64,000 bases of DNA from Gemmatimonas groenlandica. Its GTDB lineage: Bacteria; Gemmatimonadota; Gemmatimonadetes; Gemmatimonadales; Gemmatimonadaceae. Under the pieces are notes generated by a model. That model was not told the DNA's origin and searched no databases. It saw nothing but the letters and a program-made list of their open reading frames with translations. This document shows positions 33,471 to 42,621 of this stretch, piece after piece (the first letter of the stretch is position 1; each line of letters begins with the position of its first letter). The stretch covers positions 1-64,000 of the forward strand of contig NZ_CP053085.1 of assembly GCF_013004105.1 (NCBI RefSeq). The letters are read 5' to 3'. Made by a program: the position numbers and the translations under genes.

Positions 33471-34082
33471 TCACGCCGGCCACGCCTGCATCGTGCTCTC
33501 CACAATCTTGAGCAGCTTGTCCCGCGACGCTCCGTCGCGGGCGAGCGTCGACATGCCCTGAATCACAGCCATCGTCAGGGCGGCGAGCGCGGTCGCGTCG
33601 GCGTGGTCTGGCAAGATGCCGTGGTCGATATCGTGGGCGATCTTTTTCCTGAGTCGCTGCTCGATGCCGCGACGGATGGTGGCCAGCTGTTCCTTCACAT
33701 CCGTCGCGGCGTCGGAGCAGCTGATGGCCGAACTCGCCAGCAGACACCCGGGTGGCGTGTGTTTGCCGGTAAATCCTCGTGCGGACACGCGAAGTAAGTC
33801 GTGGGCTGCCTCACGCGCGGTGGCCGCGTCGGCAATGATCGACGTCGACGTGACCGGCCCCGACAGATAGCGATCGAGCGCCTCGAAGAAGAGCGCCTTC
33901 TTGTCGCCGAACGCGCCGTACAAGCTGGGCGGCGTAATCCCCATGGCGGCGGTCAGTTCACTCAACGACGTGGACTCGAAGCCGTGCCGCCAGAACAACA
34001 ACATGGCCTGGTCAAGGGCCGCGTCACGGTCGAACGACCGGGGCCGGCCGGGGCGTGGCAGGGAGGCGCGCTCAGGTTCCAT
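33471..34082 (-). CDS. TetR/AcrR family repressor
   Basis: A 203-residue regulator. The N-terminal HTH reads FDRDAALDQAMLLFWRHGFE then TSLSELTAAMGITPPSLYGAF, a clear TetR signature. The C-terminal ligand domain carries PPGCLLASSAISCSD with two Cys. The ATG at 34082 is used; a GTG lies 9 bases upstream. The divergent aldo-keto reductase and two matching operators identify its probable targets: its own gene and the reductase. The ligand is unknown; the reductase suggests an aldehyde or quinone. Confidence 0.9.
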   Translation of the reverse strand: MEPERASLPRPGRPRSFDRDAALDQAMLLFWRHGFESTSLSELTAAMGITPPSLYGAFGDKKALFFEALDRYLSGPVTSTSIIADAATAREAAHDLLRVSARGFTGKHTPPGCLLASSAISCSDAATDVKEQLATIRRGIEQRLRKKIAHDIDHGILPDHADATALAALTMAVIQGMSTLARDGASRDKLLKIVESTMQAWPA

Positions 34083-34149
34083 AGTGTTCACTAATAAACG
34101 CGCTTGACGGGCGCCGGCAAGTGGTCTATGGTTTCATAGTGCTCACTAT
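34082..34149. promoter_or_regulatory. Twin TetR operators in the divergent promoter
   Basis: Two nearly identical inverted repeats, TAGTGTTCACTA (34082-34093) and TAGTGCTCACTA (34137-34148), share the arms TAGTG/CACTA. On the plus strand, TTGACG (34104-34109) and TATGGT (34127-34132), 17 bases apart, place the reductase start site at the second operator. On the minus strand, TTGCCG and TTTATT (complement of 34115-34120 and 34093-34098), 16 bases apart, place the repressor start site at the first. Each operator thus blocks one promoter. Confidence 0.8.
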
Positions 34150-34167
34150 AAAACCAACAGGAGTCGC

Positions 34168-35289
34168 ATGTCGCTGACCAATGTTCGTACGCTGGGCCGT
34201 TCGGGGCTGGTCGTCAGCCCGCTGGCACTGGGCACGATGACGTTCGGCGCGGATCGCTGGGGATCGGCGGAGCAGGGCTCGCGCGCGGTGTTCGACGCCT
34301 ACGTGGACGCGGGCGGAAACTTCATCGATACCGCCGATGTGTACTCGGGTGGCCGCAGCGAAGAGATGGTGGGTCGGTTCATCGAGGAGCGCGGACTTCG
34401 CGAGCAGCTCGTGCTGGCCACCAAGGCCGGCTTCTCGCGGGCGCGCGGCAATGTGAATGCCGGCGGCAACGGCGCCAAGAACCTGTATGCGGCGCTGGAT
34501 CGTTCGCTGTCGCGCCTGCGCACCGACTACATCGATCTGTACTGGATCCACATCTGGGACATGGTCACTCCCGCGGAAGAAGTGCTGCACACCATGGACG
34601 CGCTGGTCACGTCGGGGAAGGTGCGCTACTTCGGCATCTCGAATGCACCGGCGTGGTACGTCGCGCAGCTGGCGGTACTGGCGGCCGAACGCGATCGTGC
34701 GGTGCCGATTGCGCTGCAGTACGAATACTCGTTGGTGGAGCGTCACGTCGAGCACGAGGTGTTGCCGGCGGCGCGGGCCCTTGGCATGGGACTGCTGGCG
34801 TGGAGTCCACTGGGTGGTGGCCTGCTCACGGGCAAGTATCGCCGCGAGGTGGTCGCCGCACAGCGGGGCGTGGGCTTTGCGCTGCCGGATACGTCGGCGA
34901 GCGCGTCGGCCGCTCCGTCGGTGGACAGTGACGGTCGCTTGAATGGCGCCAATCCGTTTGGCGATACCAAGTTCTCCGAACGCAACTGGGCGATACTTGA
35001 GGTCGTGGCCGCCGTGGCGCAGGAGCTCGAATGCACGCCGGCGTCGGTGGCGTTGCGTTGGTCGTCGCAGCAGCCCACCGTGGCGGGGCTCATCGTCGGC
35101 GCGAGCCGTGTGTCGCAGCTGCAAGAGAACATGGCCGCGCTCAACATCGCGCTCAGCGCTGATCAGCTCGCGCGGCTCGACGCGGCGAGTGCGATCGTGC
35201 CCACCTATCCCGCCACGGTGGCGTCACCGGCCATCAACCGCATGCTGTTTGGCGGGCACGCGGTGGCCGCGTGGGACGCCTATCGGTAG
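34168..35289 (+). CDS. Aldo/keto reductase
   Basis: A 373-residue NADPH-dependent reductase. The AKR tetrad is visible: Asp54 (NFIDTADVY), Tyr59, Lys86 (LATKAGF) and His128 (LYWIHIWD). At the C-terminus SRVSQLQENMAAL is the usual cofactor-phosphate-binding region. It is about 40 residues longer than typical AKRs, with an insertion around residues 225-265. AGGAG lies at 34159-34163. It is controlled by the divergent TetR. The probable role is reduction of reactive aldehydes or ketones; it could act on chlorinated or quinoid toxicants, but that is a guess. Confidence 0.92.
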   Translation: MSLTNVRTLGRSGLVVSPLALGTMTFGADRWGSAEQGSRAVFDAYVDAGGNFIDTADVYSGGRSEEMVGRFIEERGLREQLVLATKAGFSRARGNVNAGGNGAKNLYAALDRSLSRLRTDYIDLYWIHIWDMVTPAEEVLHTMDALVTSGKVRYFGISNAPAWYVAQLAVLAAERDRAVPIALQYEYSLVERHVEHEVLPAARALGMGLLAWSPLGGGLLTGKYRREVVAAQRGVGFALPDTSASASAAPSVDSDGRLNGANPFGDTKFSERNWAILEVVAAVAQELECTPASVALRWSSQQPTVAGLIVGASRVSQLQENMAALNIALSADQLARLDAASAIVPTYPATVASPAINRMLFGGHAVAAWDAYR

Positions 35290-35290
35290 T

Positions 35291-35442
35291 TGTGCCCCTT
35301 TACAAAGTGACTCCCGCCAGCTGGACAGAACGGGGTAATGGTTTGACCTTCGAAACAGCCCCTTGAAGGATGTATGACCAGGATGAACCGACGGTTCAGC
35401 ACCGAGTTCAAGCGCGGGGGCGTGGAGGCGTACCGCAAATGA
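35291..35442 (+). mobile_element. IS3-like element remnant (left end and OrfA start)
   Basis: A short frame at 35374-35442 reads MTRMNRRFSTEFKRGGVEAY then ends after two more residues. This closely resembles the N-terminus of IS3/IS911-type OrfA transposases (RRFSxEFKREAV). The preceding bases from TGTGCCCC at 35291 onward have no other function and look like an IS end. The rest of the element is missing. The remnant sits exactly between the AKR gene and the pentose-phosphate genes. Confidence 0.4.
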
Positions 35443-35471
35443 AGACACACATCGAGCAAAGGAGCGGTCAC

Positions 35472-36482
35472 ATGCACATAGGTATGGTGGGACTTGGGCG
35501 AATGGGCGCCAACATGGTTCGCCGCTTGATGCGGGGCGGCCATCAGGCGGTGGCCTTTGATCGGTCGCCCGACGCGGTCGCAGCGCTCGTGAAGGACGGC
35601 GCCGATGGCGCGATTTCCTTCGCCGATCTGGCCCGCCAACTCGACACACCACGTGTGGTATGGCTGATGGTGCCTGCCGGGGTGGTCGACGCGACCATCG
35701 CCGATCTGCTCCCGCATCTCTCCCCGAACGACACGATCGTCGATGGTGGGAACTCTTACTACGTGGATGACATCCGGCGCGCCAAGGAGCTTGCCGCCGC
35801 CGGCGTGCACTACGTCGACGTCGGCGTGAGTGGCGGCGTGTTCGGACTCGAGCGCGGCTACTGCCAAATGATTGGTGGCGAGAGCGACATCGTCGCGCAT
35901 CTGGAGCCGATCTTCGCGACCCTTGCGCCGCCGACCGAAGCGGCCGCACCAACACCGGGTCGAGCACATCGCGTTGGCACGGCCGACCGTGGGTATCTGC
36001 ACTGTGGAAACGTCGGCGCGGGACACTTTGTAAAGATGGTGCACAACGGCATCGAGTACGGAATGATGGCGGCGTACGCCGAGGGGTTGGGCATATTACG
36101 ACACGCCAACATCGGGCGCGCCGACCAGGAGCATGACGCGGAAACGACACCGCTTGGCAACCCGCAGCATTATCAGTATGACTTTGCGCTTGACGAGATC
36201 ACGGAGCTGTGGCGCCGAGGCAGTGTGATCACGTCGTGGCTGCTCGATTTGACGGCGGAGGCGCTGCTGCAGTCGCCCGACCTCTCAGCGTATGCTGGTC
36301 GCGTCTCCGATTCCGGGGAGGGTCGATGGACGATCAAGGCGGCCATCGACGAAGCCGTGCCGGTTCCGGTGCTGACCGCTGCACTCTTCTCCCGCTTTGC
36401 CTCACGGGGTGAGGCCGACTATTCGAACCGCGTGCTCTCGGCGATGCGCGCAGGGTTCGGCGGTCACTCGGAAAAGAAATGA
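35472..36482 (+). CDS. gnd: 6-phosphogluconate dehydrogenase, decarboxylating (YqeC-type)
   Basis: A 336-residue enzyme that oxidises 6-phosphogluconate to ribulose 5-phosphate and CO2. It has the dinucleotide site [20 protein letters not shown], the conserved GGNSYYVDD and the catalytic [15 protein letters not shown] (Lys, Asn-Gly-Ile-Glu). The length matches the short, often NAD-preferring GndA class rather than the 470-residue Gnd. A perfect AAAGGAG at 35458-35464 with a 7-base spacer fixes the ATG at 35472. An in-frame upstream ATG at 35439 is rejected for that reason. A small insert, [18 protein letters not shown] near 155-172, is unusual. It overlaps zwf by ATGA. Confidence 0.93.
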   Translation: MHIGMVGLGRMGANMVRRLMRGGHQAVAFDRSPDAVAALVKDGADGAISFADLARQLDTPRVVWLMVPAGVVDATIADLLPHLSPNDTIVDGGNSYYVDDIRRAKELAAAGVHYVDVGVSGGVFGLERGYCQMIGGESDIVAHLEPIFATLAPPTEAAAPTPGRAHRVGTADRGYLHCGNVGAGHFVKMVHNGIEYGMMAAYAEGLGILRHANIGRADQEHDAETTPLGNPQHYQYDFALDEITELWRRGSVITSWLLDLTAEALLQSPDLSAYAGRVSDSGEGRWTIKAAIDEAVPVPVLTAALFSRFASRGEADYSNRVLSAMRAGFGGHSEKK

Positions 36483-37840
36483 GACCGACACCATCAGGCG
36501 CGTTGGTCTTTTACGGCGCCACCGGAGACCTCGCCTTCAAGAAGATCTTCCCGGCCATGCAACGCATGGTGAAGGCTGGCGTCCTGTACGTACCAGTAGT
36601 CGGGATGGCGCGCGGGGCTGGCTCACTGGAAGCACTGCAGAAGCGTGCGGAAGAGAGCGTCATCAAGTATGGCGGCGGTGTGGATCCGGTGGCGTTTCCG
36701 AAACTCATGCAGTTGATGCGATACGTGGAAGGCGAGTACACCGCACCGGACACGTTCGACCGACTGAAAGAGACCCTCGGAGACGTGAACAATCCGCTGC
36801 ATTACCTCGCCGTACCCCAGACTTTGTTCGAGACCGTCGTATCGCAGTTGAGCCGCAGCGGCGACCCAGCTAACACCCGCCTCATGCTGGAGAAACCGTT
36901 CGGCACCGACTTGGCGTCTGCCCGCCGCCTCAACATGATTCTTCACGCATCATTCGGTGAACATCAAATCTTCCGGATCGATCACTACCTCGGAAAGGAG
37001 GCCGTGCAGAACCTCGTCTTCTTCCGCTTCGCCAACACGTTTCTCGAGCCGATCTGGAATCGACAGTTCGTCGAGAGCGTACAAATCACGATGGCGGAAC
37101 CGTTCGGTATTTCGGGACGGGGCGCGTTCTACGACGCAACCGGGGCAATCCGCGACGTCGTGCAGAATCATCTCCTGCAGGTGCTATCCAACATCGCGAT
37201 GGAACCGCCGCCGAGCAGTCGGGACACGGAAACGCTGCGCGACGAAAAGGTGAAGGTGCTGAAGGCAATTGCCCCGCTCGACCGGAGACAGGTGGTTCGC
37301 GGACAGTTCCGCGGATACCTCGACGAGTCGGGCGTGGCCGCTCGTTCGCGCACCGAGACGTTTGTCGCGCTCAAGCTGGCAGTGGATTCATGGCGTTGGC
37401 ACGGCGTTCCATTCTATATCCGCGCCGGAAAACAGATGCCCGAACTGCGGACCGAGGTGGTGGTCAAGCTCCACCGCCCACCGCCGATTGGCGGGATGCG
37501 TCTGCACTCCAATTATGTGCGCTTCCAGCTCGGCCCGAAGTTCGAGCTCGCGCTGGGCGCCACGGTGCGTGAGGCAGGCGTTGCCAGCGGTCATCGACTG
37601 GAGCTGGCAACACGTCACGAACATGAAGGCGCTGAAACCGATGCCTATGCTGAACTGCTTGGCGATGCGATGCATGGCGAGACGTTTCGCTTTGCACGTC
37701 AAGACTACGTGGAGGAGGCCTGGCGCATTGTCGATCCGATTCTGGAGGACGGCGTCCCCATCCTTTACGAACCCGGCACTTGGGGACCCGAGGAATCCGA
37801 CGAACTCATACCCGGCGGGTGGTATGAGGTCGACCGATGA
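36479..37840 (+). CDS. zwf: Glucose-6-phosphate 1-dehydrogenase
   Basis: A 453-residue enzyme for the first oxidative pentose phosphate step, reducing NADP. The dinucleotide site is [18 protein letters not shown] and the active site [13 protein letters not shown]. The C-terminal half carries the expected [11 protein letters not shown] and [14 protein letters not shown] motifs. The coupling ATGA with gnd (36479-36482) and with the following fragment (37837-37840) shows a compact operon. It starts with [14 protein letters not shown], shorter than E. coli Zwf at the N-terminus, as is usual in such compact operons. It supplies NADPH and 6-phosphogluconolactone, the substrate of Pgl. Confidence 0.95.
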   Translation: MRPTPSGALVFYGATGDLAFKKIFPAMQRMVKAGVLYVPVVGMARGAGSLEALQKRAEESVIKYGGGVDPVAFPKLMQLMRYVEGEYTAPDTFDRLKETLGDVNNPLHYLAVPQTLFETVVSQLSRSGDPANTRLMLEKPFGTDLASARRLNMILHASFGEHQIFRIDHYLGKEAVQNLVFFRFANTFLEPIWNRQFVESVQITMAEPFGISGRGAFYDATGAIRDVVQNHLLQVLSNIAMEPPPSSRDTETLRDEKVKVLKAIAPLDRRQVVRGQFRGYLDESGVAARSRTETFVALKLAVDSWRWHGVPFYIRAGKQMPELRTEVVVKLHRPPPIGGMRLHSNYVRFQLGPKFELALGATVREAGVASGHRLELATRHEHEGAETDAYAELLGDAMHGETFRFARQDYVEEAWRIVDPILEDGVPILYEPGTWGPEESDELIPGGWYEVDR

Positions 37841-38196
37841 CAACATTGCAGGAATGGGACTACGGCGAGTTCGAAGGTAAGACCACGCTTGAAATCCGGC
37901 GCGCACATCCGGGGTGGAGTGTCTGGGTGCACGGCGGTCCGGGCGGTGAATCGCCTGCGGAGGTTGCACGCCGCGCGGATCAGGTGATCGAACGGGCACT
38001 TGCACTGGCCAGTGACGTCGCGGTTTCCGCGCATGGTCACCTGCTCCGGGTGCTCGCGGCGCGATGGCTCGGACATCCGCCAAGCGCCGGCGCCGGACTG
38101 CTGCTGGACACCGCCTCTCTCAGCGTGCTGGGCACCTACCTCGATGATCGGGTCATCCGCCAATGGCACGAGATCTGTCATCTCGGCGGACACTGA
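37837..38196 (+). CDS. N-terminally truncated histidine phosphatase (phosphoglycerate-mutase-like)
   Basis: A 119-residue frame that matches only the C-terminal part of the histidine phosphatase superfamily. It starts [20 protein letters not shown], which corresponds to the family's central [11 protein letters not shown], and keeps [17 protein letters not shown] with the second catalytic His. The first 80 or so residues, including the phosphate-accepting RHG motif, are absent. Even so, the start is coupled to zwf by ATGA, so the fragment is probably translated. It cannot be an ordinary phosphatase. It may be a frozen deletion product or a scaffold. A normal gene of this type often lies with pgl/zwf in related bacteria, so an in-place deletion is likely. 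Confidence 0.8.
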   Translation: MTTLQEWDYGEFEGKTTLEIRRAHPGWSVWVHGGPGGESPAEVARRADQVIERALALASDVAVSAHGHLLRVLAARWLGHPPSAGAGLLLDTASLSVLGTYLDDRVIRQWHEICHLGGH

Positions 38197-38200
38197 AGAC

Positions 38201-38896
38201 ATGCGCGAGGAAATCCTTGCCGACGTGCACGCCGTGGCCAGACGGGGGGCCGACGTCATCGCCGACGCGGCGCGCGAGGCGGTGACCGCGCGTGGACGGT
38301 TCTTGCTCGCGATCAGCGGCGGCACCACGCCGTGGTTGATGCTACGCCATCTGGCCGACTTGCACGTGCAGTGGTCCGCCGTCGAACTCTTCCAGACCGA
38401 TGAACGGATCGCGCCTGCCGGTCACATCGAGCGCAATCTGACCCACCTGACGCACGCACTGCTCGACCGTGTGCCTGAACCACCAGCTGCGGTTCATGCC
38501 ATGCCTGTGGAAATGCCCGACTACGCAGACGCAGCGCGTCGCTACGCCGACAGCATTCGCGCCGTTGCCGGTGACCCTCCAGTGTTCGACCTCGTGCATC
38601 TCGGCCTCGGCGAGGATGGACACACCGCGTCCCTCGTCCCGAACGACCCGGTGCTCGACGAGGCAGCGACCGCAGTCGCCGTCACCGGCGAATACGGCGG
38701 CCGCCGGCGCATGACGCTCACGTACCCGGTGCTCGCTCACGCCCGACGCATCCTCTGGGTCGTGACTGGCGCCGGCAAAGCCCCCATGCTCAACCGACTG
38801 CGGGCTGGAGACCAGACGATTCCAGCCGGTCGGGTTCGCTCCGACCGCGCGCTGCTGCTGGCCGATCGCGCGGCCGGCCATCTTTCGCAGCCCTGA
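38201..38896 (+). CDS. pgl: 6-phosphogluconolactonase
   Basis: A 231-residue hydrolase that opens 6-phosphogluconolactone. It has ISGGTTPWLMLRHLA, QTDERIAP, and the catalytic motif LGLGEDGHTASL, all from the DevB/NagB-like Pgl family. The ATG at 38201 gives the right length. It is 4 bases beyond the phosphatase fragment and closes the gnd-zwf-pgl group, which together convert glucose 6-phosphate to ribulose 5-phosphate with two reducing equivalents. Confidence 0.93.
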   Translation: MREEILADVHAVARRGADVIADAAREAVTARGRFLLAISGGTTPWLMLRHLADLHVQWSAVELFQTDERIAPAGHIERNLTHLTHALLDRVPEPPAAVHAMPVEMPDYADAARRYADSIRAVAGDPPVFDLVHLGLGEDGHTASLVPNDPVLDEAATAVAVTGEYGGRRRMTLTYPVLAHARRILWVVTGAGKAPMLNRLRAGDQTIPAGRVRSDRALLLADRAAGHLSQP

Positions 38897-38986
38897 ACCG
38901 GACTCAACGCGTGCTGAGGTCGGCCGACCCCAACGTGCTCCCCATCACGACAACGCGTATGGAGAGCGGTTTCGACGACGTGGAAG

Positions 38987-40618
38987 TCACGGCCTACCCT
39001 CCGAGGGGAACTCACGGCGGCGGGGCGTCAGTATCCCCAAGCGTTCCATCCGGGAGCGGAGCGTCGTGGGGTTGACCTTCAATAGCGCGGCAGCACCGCC
39101 GGGACCGTGGATGACACCGTCGGTTCTCTGAAGCGCCTCGCGAATGTGCGTACGTTCTGCGTCTTCGAGTGACGCAAATACTGTGTGCTCGGGGGCTTGG
39201 ACCATCGCGCCCGTGTTCGGGTCCGGCACGTCCACAATCGGGCCGCGCGCCAGTACCGCGGCGCGTTCAAGCACGTTTTGCAACTCGCGCACGTTTCCAG
39301 GCCAGGTATACCGCTCGAGTCTGGTCATGCTCTCTGCGGTGATCGCGCGGAGCGGCTTTGCGAGTTTGCGCTGCAAGTGCATGAGCAGGTGCTGCACGAG
39401 AAGCGGCACGTCGCCCCGTCGTTCGCGAAGCGCAGGTACGCGCATGGGAAATACGTGCAGGCGATAGTACAGATCTGCGCGGAAGCGCCCGGTCTTTACT
39501 TCATCCGCGAGATCGCGGTTTGTCGCGGCTACGACACGCACGTCCACGCGGATGGATCGCGCACCTCCCACGCGCTCGAACTCCTGTTCTTGCAACACGC
39601 GCAAGAGCTTCACCTGCGCGTCGGCGGGGAGTTCGCCAACCTCGTCGAGAAAGAGCGTACCTTTGTCCGCCAGCTCGAATCGGCCAATGCGTTGCTGTAG
39701 CGCACCAGTGAACGCGCCCTTTTCGTGCCCGAACAATTCGCTCTCGACAAGTCCAGCGGGAAAGGCGCCGCAGTTCACTTTTACAAGGGTGTGGGCCGAG
39801 CGCCGACTCATTCGATGAATGGCGCGGGCAATCAGCTCTTTTCCGGTACCTGTCTCGCCGGTGAGCAGAACCGTCGCGTCGGTCCTGGCAACTTGTTCGA
39901 TCTCGTGCAACACCGCACGAAGTGCCGGACTGTCCCCGACAATGTCCTCAAAGCCTCCCTCCTCGCGTATCTCCTGCTGCAGATAGGCGTTCTCCAGAGC
40001 CAGTCGGCCATTCAGGTGTGCGATCTCGGCGAAAAGCTGCGCATTCCTGATTGCCGTCGCTGCCTGATCCGCAAAGATCTGTAGGTCCTGGAAATCGTGC
40101 TCTGAGATGGCGCCGGTCGAGAAGATTCCGATAACGCCGAGTAGTTCGTCACGAAAGATCAGTGGGTAGCCCGCGAAAGCGCGGATGGCCTGCGCCTCAA
40201 TCCATTGCTTATCCACGAATCGATCGTCGTCGAAGACATTGTTGCAGAACACCGGTGTGCGCGATGCTGCGATCTGACCGATCTTCAATGCGCCGACGCG
40301 AATCCGATGATAATGCCCAGCGAGATTCGTGTGCGACCCGTGACTCGCACGCAGGTGGAGCGCCGCCGTTACGGGGCCTTCGTCCGCCCCCCTCGCCGGA
40401 ACGGGCCCGTGCGCGCTGCACACCGGGCATTCTATGTCCGTGCTCAACAGCCAGATGCGTGCGAGCACAGCGTCGCAACTCTCCACCAACCCGCGTGTAA
40501 TGCTCGCCAGTACGTCGTCGAGGTCACGCGTGGCCGTTATCCGCGCGGTGATGTCGCGCAACGCGTCAAGGTGCCGCCGCGATGCGGGTTCGATTGGAGT
40601 CGGAGTGCCAGCAGTCAT
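38987..40618 (-). CDS. Sigma-54-dependent activator with N-terminal GAF domain
   Basis: A 543-residue bacterial enhancer-binding protein of FhlA/NorR type. Residues about 20-190 form a GAF domain ([39 protein letters not shown]). The AAA+ core follows: Walker [16 protein letters not shown], the sigma-54 loop EKGAFTGAL, Walker [15 protein letters not shown]-terminal Fis-type HTH ([20 protein letters not shown]) binds enhancer DNA. The ATG at 40618 is preferred; a TTG at 40648 could extend it. GAF domains of this group sense small molecules such as nitric oxide, formate or phenolics. The divergent DUF983-kinase operon with a sigma-54 promoter is its likely target. Confidence 0.92.
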   Translation of the reverse strand: MTAGTPTPIEPASRRHLDALRDITARITATRDLDDVLASITRGLVESCDAVLARIWLLSTDIECPVCSAHGPVPARGADEGPVTAALHLRASHGSHTNLAGHYHRIRVGALKIGQIAASRTPVFCNNVFDDDRFVDKQWIEAQAIRAFAGYPLIFRDELLGVIGIFSTGAISEHDFQDLQIFADQAATAIRNAQLFAEIAHLNGRLALENAYLQQEIREEGGFEDIVGDSPALRAVLHEIEQVARTDATVLLTGETGTGKELIARAIHRMSRRSAHTLVKVNCGAFPAGLVESELFGHEKGAFTGALQQRIGRFELADKGTLFLDEVGELPADAQVKLLRVLQEQEFERVGGARSIRVDVRVVAATNRDLADEVKTGRFRADLYYRLHVFPMRVPALRERRGDVPLLVQHLLMHLQRKLAKPLRAITAESMTRLERYTWPGNVRELQNVLERAAVLARGPIVDVPDPNTGAMVQAPEHTVFASLEDAERTHIREALQRTDGVIHGPGGAAALLKVNPTTLRSRMERLGILTPRRREFPSEGRP

Positions 40619-40666
40619 CAAACGCGTGAAGAGAGTCAACGTGTCCAAGCGTCAAGCTACGACTAA

Positions 40667-40680
40667 TCGTAACGTTACGA
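40667..40680. promoter_or_regulatory. Candidate enhancer site of the sigma-54 activator
   Basis: TCGTAACGTTACGA is a perfect 14-bp palindrome in the divergent region, 99 bases upstream of the sigma-54 promoter and 49 bases from the activator start. The position is normal for an upstream activating sequence. Binding is inferred. Confidence 0.5.
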
Positions 40681-40778
40681 AATACCGTTGTCGGCGACTG
40701 TTGCGCGCGAAGTCGCGGACGCTCTCGAACCGCATATCACGCAACAACTTGCCCATCACTGCTCGGCACCCCAGTGAG

Positions 40779-40794
40779 TGGCCCCGGAATTGCC
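40779..40794 (+). promoter_or_regulatory. Sigma-54 promoter of the DUF983-kinase operon
   Basis: TGGCCCCGGAATTGCC has the invariant GG (40780-40781) and GC (40792-40793) separated by exactly 10 bases, and matches TGGCAC-N5-TTGC at most other positions. Transcription should start near 40805, giving a 27-base leader before ATG 40832. Confidence 0.65.
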
Positions 40795-40831
40795 CATGAC
40801 CTGTTCCGAAGCTCCACTACTAAGAGGTCGT

Positions 40832-41398
40832 ATGCAAGCAGGGCATGGCAAACACACCGGAATGGAGACGGAGGCGGGCTTAGAGCTTGCGTCCGTGGGG
40901 CGGGCCCTTCGTTTGTTTACGCGCGCGCTGCGGTTGCACTGTCCCCATTGTGGGCGGGGGCCTGTGCTCGATCATCTGATTACTCTGCGCGTGAAATGCG
41001 GCACCTGTGGGCTCCGGCTGCAGCGCGGCGAACATGACGCGTTCACGGGGTCAATGTTCGTGTTGTTTACGTTGGTCGGATTGGTGAACTACGCGTTCCT
41101 GGCGATCACGCTCTTGGTCACGGACGTGGTGCCGTGGGATCTGCTGGAGTACGGGCTGCCAACACTCACGCTGGCGTTGGTTGTCGTCGGATTCCCGTTC
41201 TCGAAGCTCCTATGGCTCGCGTTCGACTTAATGCTCCGGCCCGTTACTGCTGCTGAGCTGACGTGGCATCAGGCGGCCGAGGTTGAATTCGAAGTTGATC
41301 TCCTCGGTTCGCGTCGTGAGTCAATAGACAGACTAGCCATGCCGCACGTCGCAGGGGATGCACGGACGGAGACGGCACGAAAGGACACAGCCCGATGA
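40832..41398 (+). CDS. DUF983 membrane protein with zinc-ribbon motif
   Basis: A 188-residue protein. Residues about 40-70 hold two CxxC knuckles (LHCPHCGRGPV and VKCGTCGLRL), a zinc-ribbon-like module. Two transmembrane segments follow (about 78-103 and 110-135). The C-terminal tail is acidic and polar. DUF983 has no known biochemistry; in proteobacteria it is found near cytochrome oxidase assembly genes. ATG 40832 has AAGAGG 4 bases upstream; ATG 40862 is an alternative. It overlaps the hybrid kinase gene by ATGA and is expected to be sigma-54 dependent. Confidence 0.85.
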   Translation: MQAGHGKHTGMETEAGLELASVGRALRLFTRALRLHCPHCGRGPVLDHLITLRVKCGTCGLRLQRGEHDAFTGSMFVLFTLVGLVNYAFLAITLLVTDVVPWDLLEYGLPTLTLALVVVGFPFSKLLWLAFDLMLRPVTAAELTWHQAAEVEFEVDLLGSRRESIDRLAMPHVAGDARTETARKDTAR

Positions 41399-42621
41399 GT
41401 AGTCGGCCGGACCGCGAGGTTGGTGTTGCTGTGGACATAGCGGAACGACAGTTGATGGAATCGCGACTGCGCCAAACGCAGAAGATGGAGGCGATGGGGC
41501 GCCTCGCCGGCGGTATCGCGCATGACTTCAACAACTTGCTGACGGTGATTGGCTCCAGCGCGATGTTTTTGCAACAATGCCTGCCGCCAGAGATGTACGC
41601 GGCGCTTGATGATGCCCGTCAGATCGAAGTGGCCGTGGAACGCGCAGCGCTGCTGACACGGCAGCTGTTGCGCTTCAGTCGTGAACAACTCCCCCTCTCC
41701 GAGCTCGTTGTCATCGACGCTCTCGTTGAGAATACGGAGCCGCTACTAAGGCGACTCGTTGGCAGTCACATCGAAGTCGCAGCGCTGGCTGGAGCGCCGG
41801 GAGTAGGCGTGCTCGCGGATCAGGGGCAACTCGTGCAGGTCCTCTTGAACCTTGCAGCGAATGCGCGCGACGCGATGCCGGAGGGCGGAGTGTTGACGCT
41901 CGAGACGGCAATACGCGCCGTCGACGGTGCGATGGCGGATCGGATGCAACTTCCAAGGGCGGGCGAGTACGTCGAGCTCTCGGTGAGCGATACGGGTATG
42001 GGGATGGACGACGCCACGTTGGCGCGCGCCTTCGACGCCTTCTACACCACGAAGGCAGCTGAACGTGGAACCGGCCTGGGTCTCGCGACAGTACGCAGCA
42101 TCGTGACCGGAATGCACGGCGCTGTTACTGCGGTCAGCCGCAAGGGGATTGGCTCGATCTTCAAAGCGCTCTTACCCGCGCAGTCAGGTCGCATCAGCGC
42201 GGACACCGGCACACCAAGTCCGGTGCGGGGACAGGGCGAAACCATCGTGGTTGTGGAGGACGAGGGGTATGCACGAGTCGCTCTCAGCCGCATGCTGACG
42301 CACCTCGGATACGTCGTGCTATCGGCCAGACACGGGCGGGATGCCGTGCGAATCTGGGAGGACGCAGGCGGTCCTGCGGGACGTGTGGATCTCGTCGTGA
42401 CAGACGTCGTGATGCCGGAGCTCACGGGGCCGGCGCTGGCCGATGAGTTACGTGCGCGTCATCCACATCAGGCGCTGCTGTTCGTCACCGGCTATACCGG
42501 CCGTGAAATGGATGAAGCGCACGACCATCGCGACATCCGCACGTTAAGCAAGCCTCTCTCTGTCGGGACGCTGTCGCAGGCCGTTCGACGCGAGATACGT
42601 CGCATGAATGCGGCAGCGTAA
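41395..42621 (+). CDS. Sensor-less hybrid histidine kinase with receiver domain
   Basis: A 408-residue cytoplasmic protein. The dimerisation box LAGGIAHDFNNLLTV carries His43; the ATPase has NLAANARDAMPEGG (N box), DTGMGMD (G1) and GTGLGLATVRSIV (G2). A receiver domain follows from about 285 (VVVEDEGYARVALSRML; phosphoacceptor Asp in VVTDVVMPELTG; conserved Lys in LSKPLSVGTL). The first 30 residues (VGVAVDIAERQLMESRLRQ) look like the end of a PAS domain, but the rest of the PAS is missing, so there is no input domain. The start is fused to the DUF983 stop by ATGA. Either DUF983 acts as its sensor or the gene is a truncated leftover; the intact catalytic motifs favour function. Confidence 0.9.
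   Translation: MSSRPDREVGVAVDIAERQLMESRLRQTQKMEAMGRLAGGIAHDFNNLLTVIGSSAMFLQQCLPPEMYAALDDARQIEVAVERAALLTRQLLRFSREQLPLSELVVIDALVENTEPLLRRLVGSHIEVAALAGAPGVGVLADQGQLVQVLLNLAANARDAMPEGGVLTLETAIRAVDGAMADRMQLPRAGEYVELSVSDTGMGMDDATLARAFDAFYTTKAAERGTGLGLATVRSIVTGMHGAVTAVSRKGIGSIFKALLPAQSGRISADTGTPSPVRGQGETIVVVEDEGYARVALSRMLTHLGYVVLSARHGRDAVRIWEDAGGPAGRVDLVVTDVVMPELTGPALADELRARHPHQALLFVTGYTGREMDEAHDHRDIRTLSKPLSVGTLSQAVRREIRRMNAAA

Noticed and set aside
36012-36035. GACACTTTGTAAAG in gnd, similar to the IS-like left end (ACAAAGTGAC) in reverse, as a right inverted repeat
   Set aside because: It lies in the conserved HFVKMVHN coding motif of 6-phosphogluconate dehydrogenase, so the similarity is coincidental.
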